A stretch of DNA of 64,000 nt from Siphonodentalium dalli (Eukaryota; Mollusca; Scaphopoda; Gadilida; Siphonodentaliidae). This document shows, one piece after another, positions 44,773-54,105 of the stretch. Each line of letters starts with the position of its first letter. Position 1 is the first letter of the stretch. Below the pieces are notes generated by a model, which was not told where the DNA came from, did no database searches, and worked only from the letters and a program-made list of their open reading frames with translations. Position numbers and translations under genes: made by a program. The stretch lies in the NCBI GenBank assembly GCA_032622095.1, contig CP136061.1, positions 265,516,077-265,580,076 of the forward strand, read 5' to 3'.

Positions 44773-47199
44773 AATCGGCAGTTCCTTTGGGGTTACCTCG
44801 CAGCTTGCGAAGTCTTTGGGTTTAAATCGAGACGAATTCAAGGCGGCGATTTCCGCTTGGGTCTCGGCGACAGTAAAGTTATTGTCGTTGATATCTACCT
44901 CTACTTCTGCCTTCTCTTGTTCCGTATAAGCATTAGGTGGCGTTCGACTGAGCAGGTCTGCGCAGTGATTATCTGGGCCAGCTATGTACTCAATGTTACA
45001 GTTATATCCAGTTATGCCCAAAGCCCACTGTTGAATTTTCTTGTTCTGCATGGGGGTTTCCAAGATATACTTCAATGGTTTATGATCTGTTTTTATCGTG
45101 AAAGAGGCGTTATGAAGGTAATGGTCCAACCTTTGTAATGCGAAGTGAATTGCATATGCCTCTTTCTCCACAGTTGGCCATCGGGTTTGAGTATCACTAA
45201 GTTTGTGTGAGAGATAATAAATTGGTTCTTCAACGCCATCTGAGCCCAACTGGGTCAGACAGGCACCGATGCAAAGGTCGCTTGCATCAGTATACAATGT
45301 ATAGGGCGTGGCCGTATTTGGGTAGGCCAGGAGAGGCACTGCCGTGAGATTTTCTTTTAGTTTGTCAAAAGAAATTTGGCAAGCTTGGTCCCATTTGAAT
45401 TTGGCATATTTTTTTGTAAGCTGTACCAAAGGTTCAGCGATTTGCGAAAATGAGGGGACAAATCTGCGGTAGTAGTTGCTCATGCCAATGAAGGAACGTA
45501 CTTCTTTTACTGATGTTGGGGGCACAAGCGACCGGATGGCCTTGACCTTGTCGGGGTCAGGTCGGACGCCGTCGGTATCAATTATAAAACCCAAATACCG
45601 TGTTTCTTGCTTTAGGAATTGGCACTTTTTTAATTTTAATTTCAGTGTATGTTGGCGCAACTTGTCAAAGACTTTCTGGATATGTTCCAAGTGTAATTCT
45701 AGGGACTCGCTGTAGATGAGGACGTCGTCTAAGTAGGCAATGGCGTAATCACCCATCCCACATAACACCTGGGCCATCAGCTGGGAGAAAACCCCTCCAG
45801 CGTTCCGGAGCCCAAAAGGCATGGAGTTGAATTCAAAAAGACCTCGGTGGCAAGCGAATGCCGTCTTTTGCTTGTCCTCCTCTGCGACCTGGCACTGCCA
45901 ATAGCCACTTTTAAGATCGATAGCGGTGAAGAATTTAGACTTTCCAAGAAGTGCCAAAATATCGTCGATAACCGGAAGTGGGTATGACATAGGCTTGGTT
46001 ATGGAATTTAATTGTCTGAAGTCGACGCAAAATCGTTTCGTGCCGTCGCGCTTGTCAACCATGACAATAGGCGCCGAATACGGGCTCGAACTCGGCCTGA
46101 TAATGTCTGCTTCGAGCATATCATTTATGGCAGTGTCAACCAACGGTCGTTTATTCAAAGGGGTGCGATACGGGCGAAGTTTTATCGGAGGGTGGTTTCC
46201 CGTGTCAATATGCATCTTGACTGTGCTCGTCTGCGTCAGCTCAGTGTCCTTGTCGGCAAAAATGTCCGAGTTGGACTTCAACAATTTTATCAGTGTCTCT
46301 CGGTATTGCTCGGGGCATGAAACTTCGGTTAAATTTAATCTTTTCTCGACGGTAGCGCGCGCTGACCTAGAGCTGTCTACCCTGTTACGGTCGGCGCGCC
46401 CGGGAGCATAGCCATTGTCGCGGTAATTACGGGTTGTCGGAGACCGGTAGCTTTGCGACAAAGAGTTGATTTCATGATTGGTTTCGGGGTCACACACGAT
46501 CGTTTTGCCAATCACACTGCCCCGCCGTAGGCGAAACGTTTTGTTCGTGTTATTGACGAGTAATACCGGGACCTTGTTCCTCTTGCCCACCCCAGAAATG
46601 GAGCTGCCGATTTCCAGACCGGGTTCTGACGCTAGGTAGCCTGTCTCGATTTGGGCCACCTCTACTAATGTCGACTTGCGAAGAGAAGCTAAGTTTTTTG
46701 ATTTTCCCATACATAAAGTTGATGTTTGAGGCTTTAAGCTAACCTTGCTGGTCAATCTCAGCAGGGAAGCTATGTGCGCGTCCGATTCCAATGGGACGTA
46801 CACGTCACTGACCTTGAGGCGTCCCAGATCATAATATAGTCTGACCCCCCGAGAGGTCAACCAATCCCTCCCCAAGATCATATTCCGGGTCATATCATTC
46901 GCCACATAAAATTTATGGGTTAATTTTAGTTTCGCCATTCTGAAGGTCAGTTCCACGCTACCAAGTACGCCCAGTGACTTCCCATTCACGGAGCTAAGGT
47001 TGATGTGTTCCCTAGTTAGTTTTGGTCGGAACTGTAATGCGTCATAGACGCGTTTGTGAATCAATGATACTTCCGCTCCACTATCCACTAATGAGCGATA
47101 TTTATTTTTACCTATTCTGACTAAACACGAGCTGGGGTTCCCCACAATGTTGATACTAAATTTCCTCTCACATGTGGCCTCAATGAGAGGATTCCTTAG
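44770..47199 (-). CDS. pol: Pol: protease, reverse transcriptase, RNase H
   Basis: Translated after the -1 frameshift, 809 codons to a TAA at 44770-44772. Numbering from codon 47145: aspartic protease with DSGA at 21-24 and ILGRDWL at 90-96; reverse transcriptase with FCVDFRQLN at 372-380, AIDLKSGYWQ at 408-417, MPFGLRNAG at 442-450 and the catalytic YLDD at 471-474; RNase H with LYTDAS at 617-622, EKEAYA at 660-665, KTDHKPL at 685-691 and HCADLLSR at 727-734. All expected catalytic acidic residues are present. The stop falls after the RNase H/tether region, where related elements continue into integrase in the same frame; the reading frame does continue, see the integrase entry. Confidence 0.93.
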   Translation of the reverse strand, partial: LRNPLIEATCERKFSINIVGNPSSCLVRIGKNKYRSLVDSGAEVSLIHKRVYDALQFRPKLTREHINLSSVNGKSLGVLGSVELTFRMAKLKLTHKFYVANDMTRNMILGRDWLTSRGVRLYYDLGRLKVSDVYVPLESDAHIASLLRLTSKVSLKPQTSTLCMGKSKNLASLRKSTLVEVAQIETGYLASEPGLEIGSSISGVGKRNKVPVLLVNNTNKTFRLRRGSVIGKTIVCDPETNHEINSLSQSYRSPTTRNYRDNGYAPGRADRNRVDSSRSARATVEKRLNLTEVSCPEQYRETLIKLLKSNSDIFADKDTELTQTSTVKMHIDTGNHPPIKLRPYRTPLNKRPLVDTAINDMLEADIIRPSSSPYSAPIVMVDKRDGTKRFCVDFRQLNSITKPMSYPLPVIDDILALLGKSKFFTAIDLKSGYWQCQVAEEDKQKTAFACHRGLFEFNSMPFGLRNAGGVFSQLMAQVLCGMGDYAIAYLDDVLIYSESLELHLEHIQKVFDKLRQHTLKLKLKKCQFLKQETRYLGFIIDTDGVRPDPDKVKAIRSLVPPTSVKEVRSFIGMSNYYRRFVPSFSQIAEPLVQLTKKYAKFKWDQACQISFDKLKENLTAVPLLAYPNTATPYTLYTDASDLCIGACLTQLGSDGVEEPIYYLSHKLSDTQTRWPTVEKEAYAIHFALQRLDHYLHNASFTIKTDHKPLKYILETPMQNKKIQQWALGITGYNCNIEYIAGPDNHCADLLSRTPPNAYTEQEKAEVEVDINDNNFTVAETQAEIAALNSSRFKPKDFASCEVTPKELPI

Positions 47200-47205
47200 T
47201 TTTTT
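47163..47205 (-). promoter_or_regulatory. Programmed -1 ribosomal frameshift signal (gag-pol)
   Basis: On the minus strand the heptamer A AAA AAC (47199-47205) sits in the correct frame immediately before the gag stop TAA. A 7-nt spacer follows, then TCCTCTCA (47184-47191) pairing with TGAGAGGA (47163-47170), an 8-bp stem with a 13-nt loop. Pol lies exactly in the -1 frame, is open from the heptamer onward, and has no ATG near its start. Heptamer, spacing and stem match the established rules for -1 frameshifting in retroviruses. Confidence 0.88.
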
Positions 47206-48284
47206 GCGTATGTGGGCGGGGTCATTAGTCGCGGTGGTTCGTTTAATGTCGGATATCTCCGGCTGTGACGCGGTGTATCATGGGATAGGTCACGTGATCG
47301 GTTCGGCTGATCTCGGCGGATTCCCCTAGGTGGCGTTACTGGCGTGTTCCATTGCTTTTGCTTCGAATCTCCGGATTTAGAGGGGCAATTTCTAGCCAAG
47401 TGATTACCGTTGCAACCCCAGCAAGATACGTGCCTTCGGTTTTCGGTCTTAAAGGGGCAGTCGCGAGCGAAATGGTCACCTTGACACGTCCAACATTCGA
47501 CTGTTCGTGGTTTAATCACCGATTCGACATGCACCTGTCTCGGGCGTGATCGGTGTTCACGGGTCGTGTGGTTATCGCTTGCGCATATATCGCAGGTTGT
47601 TCTCGCGCGTTTGTTTCTGAAACTATCGATTTCCATTGCTTCCGGTTCGTTTTCGTTGTAATTTTCGCGGCCCGTTCGTAGGTTGAATACCCGTCGGATC
47701 CCCATTTCCCGCATGGCGATGTCGGCTGCCAATTTTAGTGTCTTCGGCGCATCCCTGATCAACTTCATTTTCAAACTGTCGCTTCTTAAAGCGTCAATAT
47801 AAAACCCTACGAGTTGGCCTTCAACCGCGTTGATCCCGCCGGGTTGTTCTCGGTATGCCACCATCGCGATCTCCAAAATCCGTTCGGCAAGCACATGAAA
47901 ATTTTCGTTTTGTTTTTGCTTGATTTTTCTTAGCATCGAAAAGGCGAATTGAATGTCATTTATCTCGGCAAATCGACTAGATAATTCAGTTTTTGTGTCT
48001 TGCCACGTGGCGTTAGGATTCGTGGCCAAATATCTTTGTAAAAAATCTGATACAGGGCCCGTCGCGCTCTGGAATGCCATATAGGGCTTCTTTGCTTCGT
48101 TAGCGCCGGTTAGGATCGCGCATTTTTCTATCGACTTGACCCACCCGTGGTATTTCGTGGGGTCCCCGTCAAATGACGTCACTACCTGCGTCACCGTAGT
48201 CATGGCCATTGCAGCAATTTGAGAATTGATAGATTCTGTTAATGGGGCGAGAACACCAGCTGATTGTTGTTGTTGGGAAGCCAT
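47196..48284 (-). CDS. gag: Gag polyprotein of the Gypsy element
   Basis: A 362-residue structural protein that would form the particle and package the element RNA. The start chosen is the ATG reading MASQQQQ at 48284; the frame is open five codons further but without an ATG. The N-terminal half has the Ty3/Gypsy capsid signature: FDGDPTKYHGWVKSIE near residues 38-53 and LRKIKQKQNENFHVLAERI near 118-136. The C-terminal nucleocapsid region is basic and has three zinc-binding motifs: an unusual CX2CX4HX4H at about 231-244 and two CX2CX3HX4C knuckles at about 264-276 and 288-300. The ORF ends with AAA AAC TAA, which is a -1 frameshift site into pol. No internal stops. Confidence 0.93.
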   Translation of the reverse strand: MASQQQQSAGVLAPLTESINSQIAAMAMTTVTQVVTSFDGDPTKYHGWVKSIEKCAILTGANEAKKPYMAFQSATGPVSDFLQRYLATNPNATWQDTKTELSSRFAEINDIQFAFSMLRKIKQKQNENFHVLAERILEIAMVAYREQPGGINAVEGQLVGFYIDALRSDSLKMKLIRDAPKTLKLAADIAMREMGIRRVFNLRTGRENYNENEPEAMEIDSFRNKRARTTCDICASDNHTTREHRSRPRQVHVESVIKPRTVECWTCQGDHFARDCPFKTENRRHVSCWGCNGNHLARNCPSKSGDSKQKQWNTPVTPPRGIRRDQPNRSRDLSHDTPRHSRRYPTLNEPPRLMTPPTYAKN

Positions 48285-48307
48285 TATGATAACAAACAAT
48301 TAGACTC

Positions 48308-48310
48308 ACG
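48308..48310 (-). promoter_or_regulatory. Candidate 5' splice donor in the gag leader
   Basis: On the element's strand the leader reads GCAAAAC|GTGAGTCTAA, a strong donor consensus, about 25 nt before the gag ATG and 100 nt after the primer site. This is where retroviruses place the donor for subgenomic mRNAs. The only good partner seen is the acceptor at 41855-41856. Confidence 0.5.
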
Positions 48311-48390
48311 TTTTGCGAATTTTCCCACACTGTTTCTGTTCACACTGTTCCTCTTCTGGTTTCACGTTGTGTCTGCGATTAGCGTTCAGA

Positions 48391-48409
48391 TCCTGGCTCG
48401 AAGGCACCA
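48391..48409 (-). promoter_or_regulatory. Primer binding site, tRNA-Tyr-like
   Basis: On the element's strand TGGTGCCTTCGAGCCAGGA begins 11 nt after the 5' LTR. A CCTTCGAGCC core is the complement of the 3' acceptor end of eukaryotic tRNA-Tyr (GGCTCGAAGG-A-CCA); here there is one extra base after TGGT and an A for G further in. The 11-nt spacing from the LTR is longer than the 0-8 usual for this group. Assignment to tRNA-Tyr rests on my recollection of the tRNA and should be checked. Confidence 0.6.
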
Positions 48410-48420
48410 GTTAAGAGATA

Positions 48421-49157
48421 TGTGCCAATACGGGTACATATAACTCTTAATGCTATCAGAACTGTTTGATTATTTATATATAACAAAGTCAATAATGTTC
48501 AATCATCGGCATCTGGGTTTCTCTTCCTGTCGTCTGCTTGGTTTCGGGTCTTCTTCCGTCTTCATAGGTTGGGTGTGTCTGCTTGTCTTCTACTCGGTTG
48601 AGTTTCGGTCGAGTTCGTCTTCCTGTCGTCTGCTCTTCTTCCTCCGTCGGCACATAATGTTTACCTTGTATTCTCGTCCATTGCTCCACACTGCTCTTCC
48701 ACGCGTCCGAGAATTCGTTGTTACTATAGGGTAGCTGGTTAGAACTGTCTGTGGATGTCGGTTTGCTTCTTACTAAAATACCCAGTGGCCGCTAATGACG
48801 GCCATGTGTATTTTCACGGCGCGTCGGTTCCAGACTTACTTAGGATAATTGAGTTATCGTCATCTCCCCATGGGTCCTATTAACTCTCCTGGTTTCAGTA
48901 GCTTTTCTAGGCGATACATCTGGCCTTGCTTAATCCCCAAGACCGTTCTGTTACTCCACAAATCATTCGCCTATGTATGTGTCGGGGAAGATTATTGCAT
49001 GGACGCTCGCTAATTCGATTTGGTGCTCAGTACTTTGTGATCTAGATGTGGTCAACAGCGGCGCTGATATGTGTGGTAATCGAGCGCCCCTCTGACTTAG
49101 AGATTTCCTATCTTCTTCCCAGGTTGAAAGTTATGTCCCTGGGGTTGTCTTGGCACA
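48421..49157 (-). repeat. 5' LTR of the Gypsy element
   Basis: 737 bp, starting TGTGCCAA and ending TTGGCACA when read on either strand. A TATATATAA stretch at 48474-48483 could be the core promoter, but it lies only ~55 bp from the LTR end, implying a very short R/U5; this is uncertain. It differs from the other LTR by T versus C at the GAGTT(T/C)CGGTCG site near 48603. Confidence 0.93.
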
Positions 49158-52100
49158 ATGAGTATTTAGTATAGAATGGGGTTTATAAGATAACTACTCG
49201 TCAATGAGTATTTAGTATAGAAAGGGTTTATAAGATAACTACTCGTCAATGATTATTTAGTATAGAAAGGGTTTATAAGATAACTACTCGTCAATGAGTA
49301 TTTAGTATAGAAAGGGTTTATAAGATAACTACTCGTCAATGAGTATTTAGTATAGAAGGGGTTTATAAGATAACTACTCGTCAATGAGTATTTAGTATAG
49401 AAAGGGTTTATAAGATAACTACTCGTCAATGAGTATTTAGTATAGAAAGGGTTTATAAGATAACTACTCGTCAATGAGTATTTAGTATAGAAAGGGTTTA
49501 TAAGATAACTACTCGTCAATGAGTATTTAGTATAGAAAGGGTTAATAAGGTAACCACTCGTCAATGATTATTTAGTATAGAAAGGGTTTATAAGATAACT
49601 ACACGTCAATGAGTATTTAGTATAGAAAGGGTTTATAAGATAACTACTCGTCAATGAGTATTTAGTATAGAAAGGGTTTATAAGATAACTACTCGTCAAT
49701 GAGTATTTAGTATAGAAAGGGTTTATAAGATAACTACTCGTCAATGAGTATTTAGTATAGAAAGGGTTTATAAGATAACTACTCGTCAATGAGTATTTAG
49801 TATAGAAAGGGTTTATAAGATAACTACTCGTCAATGAGTAATCATTAAAGAAGGGGTTTATAAGATAACTACTCGTCAATGAGTATTCAGTAAAAAAGGG
49901 GTTTATAACATAACTACTCGTCAATGAGTATTTAGTATAGAAGGGGTTTATAAGATAACTACTCGTCAATGAGTATTTAGTATAGAAAGGGTTTATAAGA
50001 TAACTACTCGTCAATGTGTATTTAGTATAGAAAGTGTTTATAAGATAATTACTCGTCAATGAGTATTTAGTATAGAAAGGGTTTATAAGATAACTACTCG
50101 TCAATGAGTATTTAGTATAGAAAGGGTTTATAAGATAACTACTCGTCAATGAGTATTTAGTATAGAAAGGGTTTATAAGATAACTACTCGTCAATGAGTA
50201 ATCATTAAAGAAGGGGTTTATAAGATAACTACTCGTCAATGAGTATTCAGTAAAGAAGGGGTTTATAACATAACTACTCGTCAATGAGTATTTAGTATAG
50301 AAGGGGTTTATACGATAACTACTCGTCAATGAGTATTTAGTATAGAAAGGGTTTATAAGATAACTACTCGTCAATGAGTATTTAGTATAGAAAGGGTTTA
50401 TAAGATAACTACTCGTCAATGAGTATTTAGTATAGAAAGGGTTTATAAGATAACTACTCGTCAATGAGTATTTAGTATAGAAAGGGTTAATAAGGTAACC
50501 ACTCGTCAATGATTATTTAGTATAGAAAGGGTTTATAAGATAACTACTCGTCAATGAGTATTTAGTATAGAAAGGGTTTATAAGATAACTACTCGTCAAT
50601 GAGTATTTAGTATAGAAAGGGTTTATAAGATAACTACTCGTCAATGAGTATTTAGTATAGAAAGGGTTTATAAGATAACTACTCGTCAATGAGTATTTAG
50701 TATAGAAAGGGTTTATAAGATAACTACTCGTCAATGAGTATTTAGTATAGAAAAGGTTTATAAGATAACTACTCGTCAATGAGTATTTAGTATAGAAAGG
50801 GTTTATAAGATAACTACTCGTCAATGAGTATTTAGTATAGAAAGGGTTTATAAGATAACTACTCGTCAATGAGTGTTTAGTATAGAAAGGGTTTATAAGA
50901 TAACTACTCGTCAATGAGTATTTAGTATAGAAAGGGTTTATAAGGTAACTACTCGTCAATGAGTAATCAGTAAAGAAAGGGTTTATAAGATAACTACTCG
51001 GCAATGAGTATTTAGTATAGAAAGGGTTTATAAGATAACTACTCGTCAATGAGTATTCAGTAAAGAAGGGGTTTATAACATAACTACTCATCAATGAGTA
51101 TTTAGTATAGAAGGGGCTTATAAGATAACTACTCGTCAATGAGTATTTAGTATAGAAAGGGTTTATAAGATAACTACTCGTCAATGAGTAATCAGTAAAG
51201 AAAGGGTTTATAAGATAACTACTCGTTAATGAGTATTTAGTATAGAAAGGGTTTATAAGATAACTACTCGTCAATGAGTATTTAGTATAGAAAGGGTTTT
51301 ATAAGATAACTACTCGTCAATGAGTAATCAGTAAAGAATGGGTTTATAAGATAACTACTCGTCAATGAGTATTTAGTATAGAAAGGGTTTATAAGATAAC
51401 TACTCGTCAATGAGTATTCAGTAAAGAAGGGGTTTATAAGATAACTACTCGTCAATGAGTATTTAGTATAGAAAGGGTTTATAAGATAACTACTCGTCAA
51501 TGAGTATTTAGTATAGAAAGGGTTTTATAAGATAACTACTCGTCAATGAGTAATCAGTAAAGAATGGGTTTATAAGATAACTACTCGTCAATGAGTATTT
51601 AGTATAGAAAGGGTTTATAAGATAACTACTCGTCAATGAGTATTCAGTAAAGAAGGGGTTTATAAGATAACTACTCGTCAATGAGTATTTAGTATAGAAA
51701 GGGTTTATAAGATAACTACTCGTCAATGAGTATTTAGTATAGAAATGGTTTTATAAGATAACTACTCGTCAATGATTATAGAAAGGGTTTATAAGATAAC
51801 TACTCGTCAATGAGTATTTAGTATAGAAAGGGTTTATAAGATAACTACTCGCCAATGAGTATTCAGTAAAGAAGGGGGGTTTATAAGATAACTACTCGTC
51901 AATGAGTATTTAGTATAGAAAGGGTTTATAAGATAACTAATGGTCAATGAGTAATCAGTAAAGAATGGGTTTATATGATAACTACTCATCAATGAATATT
52001 CAGTAAAGAATGGGTTTATAAGATAACTACTCGTCAATGAGTATTTAGTATAGAAAGGGTTTATAAGATAAACACCCATAAATGAGTATTTAGTATAGAA

Positions 52101-53372
52101 AGGGTTTTATAAGATAACTACTCGTCAATGAGTATTTAGTATATAAAGGGTTTATAAGATAACTACTCGTCAATGAGTATTTAGTATAGAAAGGGTTTAT
52201 AAGATAAACACCCATAAATGAGTATTTAGTATAGAAAGGGTTTTATAAGATAACTACTCGTCAATGAGTATTTAGTATATAAAGGGTTTATAAGATAACT
52301 TCTCGTCAATGAGTATTTAGTATCGATATAGTTAATAAGGTAACCACTCGTCAATGAGTATTTAATATAGAAAGGGTTTATAAGATAACTACTCGTCAAT
52401 GAGTATTTAGTATAGAAAGGGTTTATAAGATAACTACTCGTCAATGAGTATTTAGTATAGAAAGGGTTTATAAGATAACCACTCGTCAATGAGTATTTAG
52501 TATATAAAGGGTTAATAAGATAACTACTCATCAATGAGTATTTAGTATAGAAAGGGTTTATAAGATAACTACTCGTTAATGAGTATTTAGTATAGAAAGG
52601 GTTTATAAGGTAACTACTCATCAATGAGTATTTAGTATATAAAGGGTTAATAAGATAACTACTCATCAATGAGTATTTAGTATAGAAAGGGTTTATAAGG
52701 TAACTACTCGTCAATGAGTATTTAGTATAGAAAGGGTTTATAAGGTAACCACTCGTCAATGAGTATTTAGTATAGACATGGTTTATAAGATAACTACTCG
52801 TCAATGAGTATTTAGTATAGAAAGGGTTTATAAGGTAACTACTCGTCAATGAGTATTTAGTATAGAAAGGGTTTATAAGATAACTACTCGTCAATGAGTA
52901 TTTAGTATAGAAAGGGTTTATTAGATAACTACTCGTCAATGAGTATTTAGTATAGAAAGGGTTTATAAGATAACTACTCGTCAATGAGTATTTAGTATAG
53001 AAAGGGTTTATAAGGTAACTACTCGTCAATACTTATTTAGTATAGAAAGGGTTTATAAGGTAACTACTCGTCAATGAGTATTTAGTATAGAAAGGGTTTA
53101 TAAGATAACTACTCGTCAATACTTATTTAGTATAGAAAGGGTTTATAAGGTAACTACTCGTCAATGAGTATTTAGTATATAAAGGGTTTATAAGATAACT
53201 ACTCGTCAATGATTATTTAGTATAGAAAGGGTTTATAAGATAACTCGACATCAATAAGTATTCAGTAAAGAAAGGGTTTATAAGATAACCACTCGTCAAT
53301 GAGTATTTAGTATTGAAAGGGTTTATAAGATAACTACTCGTCAATGAGTATTTTGTGTTGAAAGGTTTATCA
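49158..53372. repeat. 45-bp satellite array, right part (~94 units)
   Basis: Continues the left array after the retrotransposon, starting with the second copy of the ATGA target duplication. A five-monomer block of 226 bp is repeated back to back (about 51282-51507 and 51508-51733), and an eight-monomer (360-bp) spacing links variant units near 49830 and 50190. Towards 52900-53372 units become more diverged and the array ends at GTTTATCATAAACC. Confidence 0.97.
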
Positions 53373-53660
53373 TAAACCTATAATCAGATAATACCTCGAA
53401 GTAAGCGGCTATTCATTGACAATGTATGCAGACACAAATTATGACGTTAGTTTATCGACAAACTTGAAAACTATAGTCGAAGAATTTCCTTTCGCTCATT
53501 GGTCAGAATTTATAATTTTATTGACACCTGATTGAGCCACCACCCGGCGATGATAGCTCGCGTCAGGCGACGAAACCTTTCATTCGGAACATTCCAATAT
53601 TCGAATAGACACCAAATCCGAAACACAGCACAGTCACTATTTGATATAATTATCGTAAAT
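53373..53660. other. Sequence between satellite and the PAN-like exon
   Basis: Unique DNA with no repeat recognised. It should contain the 5' UTR and promoter of the downstream gene. No clear TATA box can be singled out in this AT-rich stretch. Confidence 0.4.
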
Positions 53661-53987
53661 ATGGTGCAGTTCAGTACTATGGTCCATCTGCTGGTTGTGT
53701 TCGTGCTTCGGTTCGAGTTTGGGCAGCCTATGCTCAAACATGCTCTGTTCAGAATGTTACCGGACTGTGGCATTAATCATGTATATAACTTTTTGAATCA
53801 GATTGGAACATTGGACGTTCTTTCTAAATCCATGTGCGTGTCGTATTGTGCTTCACAACCAACGTGTCACAGTGTGAACATTATCCCTCAAAGTCAGGGA
53901 GTGAGATGTGAGTTGGGAGAAGACATTGTGAGGACTTGTTCAGGTCTGACAAACATGACTGGCGCGGAATTCATGTACTTGGAAGAG
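53661..53987 (+). CDS. First exon of a secreted PAN/apple-like protein
   Basis: Starts at ATG 53661 in a good context (A at -3, G at +4) and runs 109 codons, in phase 0, to a donor GAAGAG|GTATGT at 53987/53988. Residues ~8-22 are a signal peptide core (VHLLVVFVLRFEFGQ). The mature part has six cysteines (36, 59, 63, 69, 83, 93) with CVSYCASQPTCHSVNI and VRCELGE, the CX3CX5C plus CEL pattern of PAN/apple domains, which bind proteins or carbohydrates in extracellular proteins. One N-glycosylation site, NMT, is at 98-100. The next exons were not found; the intron beginning at 53988 carries a piggyBac-like MITE. The open frame extends upstream to 53532 but lacks a signal peptide there. Confidence 0.65.
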
Positions 53988-54105
53988 GTATGTTTATTTT
54001 GACACCACTGGACATGTTTAATATACGTGTTACTACCAGCTGAGGTACCCGGTATTGCACGGGTAAATGACGAGTAAATTATTAGTTCCCCTTCAAGTCA
54101 TTTAA

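Larger units (their letters stand above)
40568..49157 (-). mobile_element. Ty3/Gypsy LTR retrotransposon, nearly intact, inserted in satellite
   Basis: An 8590-bp element on the minus strand with two 737-bp LTRs (TGTGCCAA...TTGGCACA) flanked by the 4-bp duplication ATGA (40564-40567 and 49158-49161), which is part of the satellite monomer. Order from its 5' end: LTR, tRNA-Tyr-like primer site, gag, pol with protease-RT-RNase H, in-frame stop, integrase, small membrane ORF, PPPY ORF, purine tract, LTR. The domain order with integrase last, the YLDD reverse transcriptase and the HHCC/DD35E integrase place it in Ty3/Gypsy (Metaviridae). I found a single base differing between the LTRs, so insertion was recent. 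The in-frame TAA in pol is the only visible lesion. Confidence 0.95.

Noticed and set aside
35642-53372. CRISPR-like array
   Set aside because: Monomers are contiguous with no unique spacers between them and the context is a eukaryotic genome. The 31-bp array at 18293-19040 fails for the same reason.
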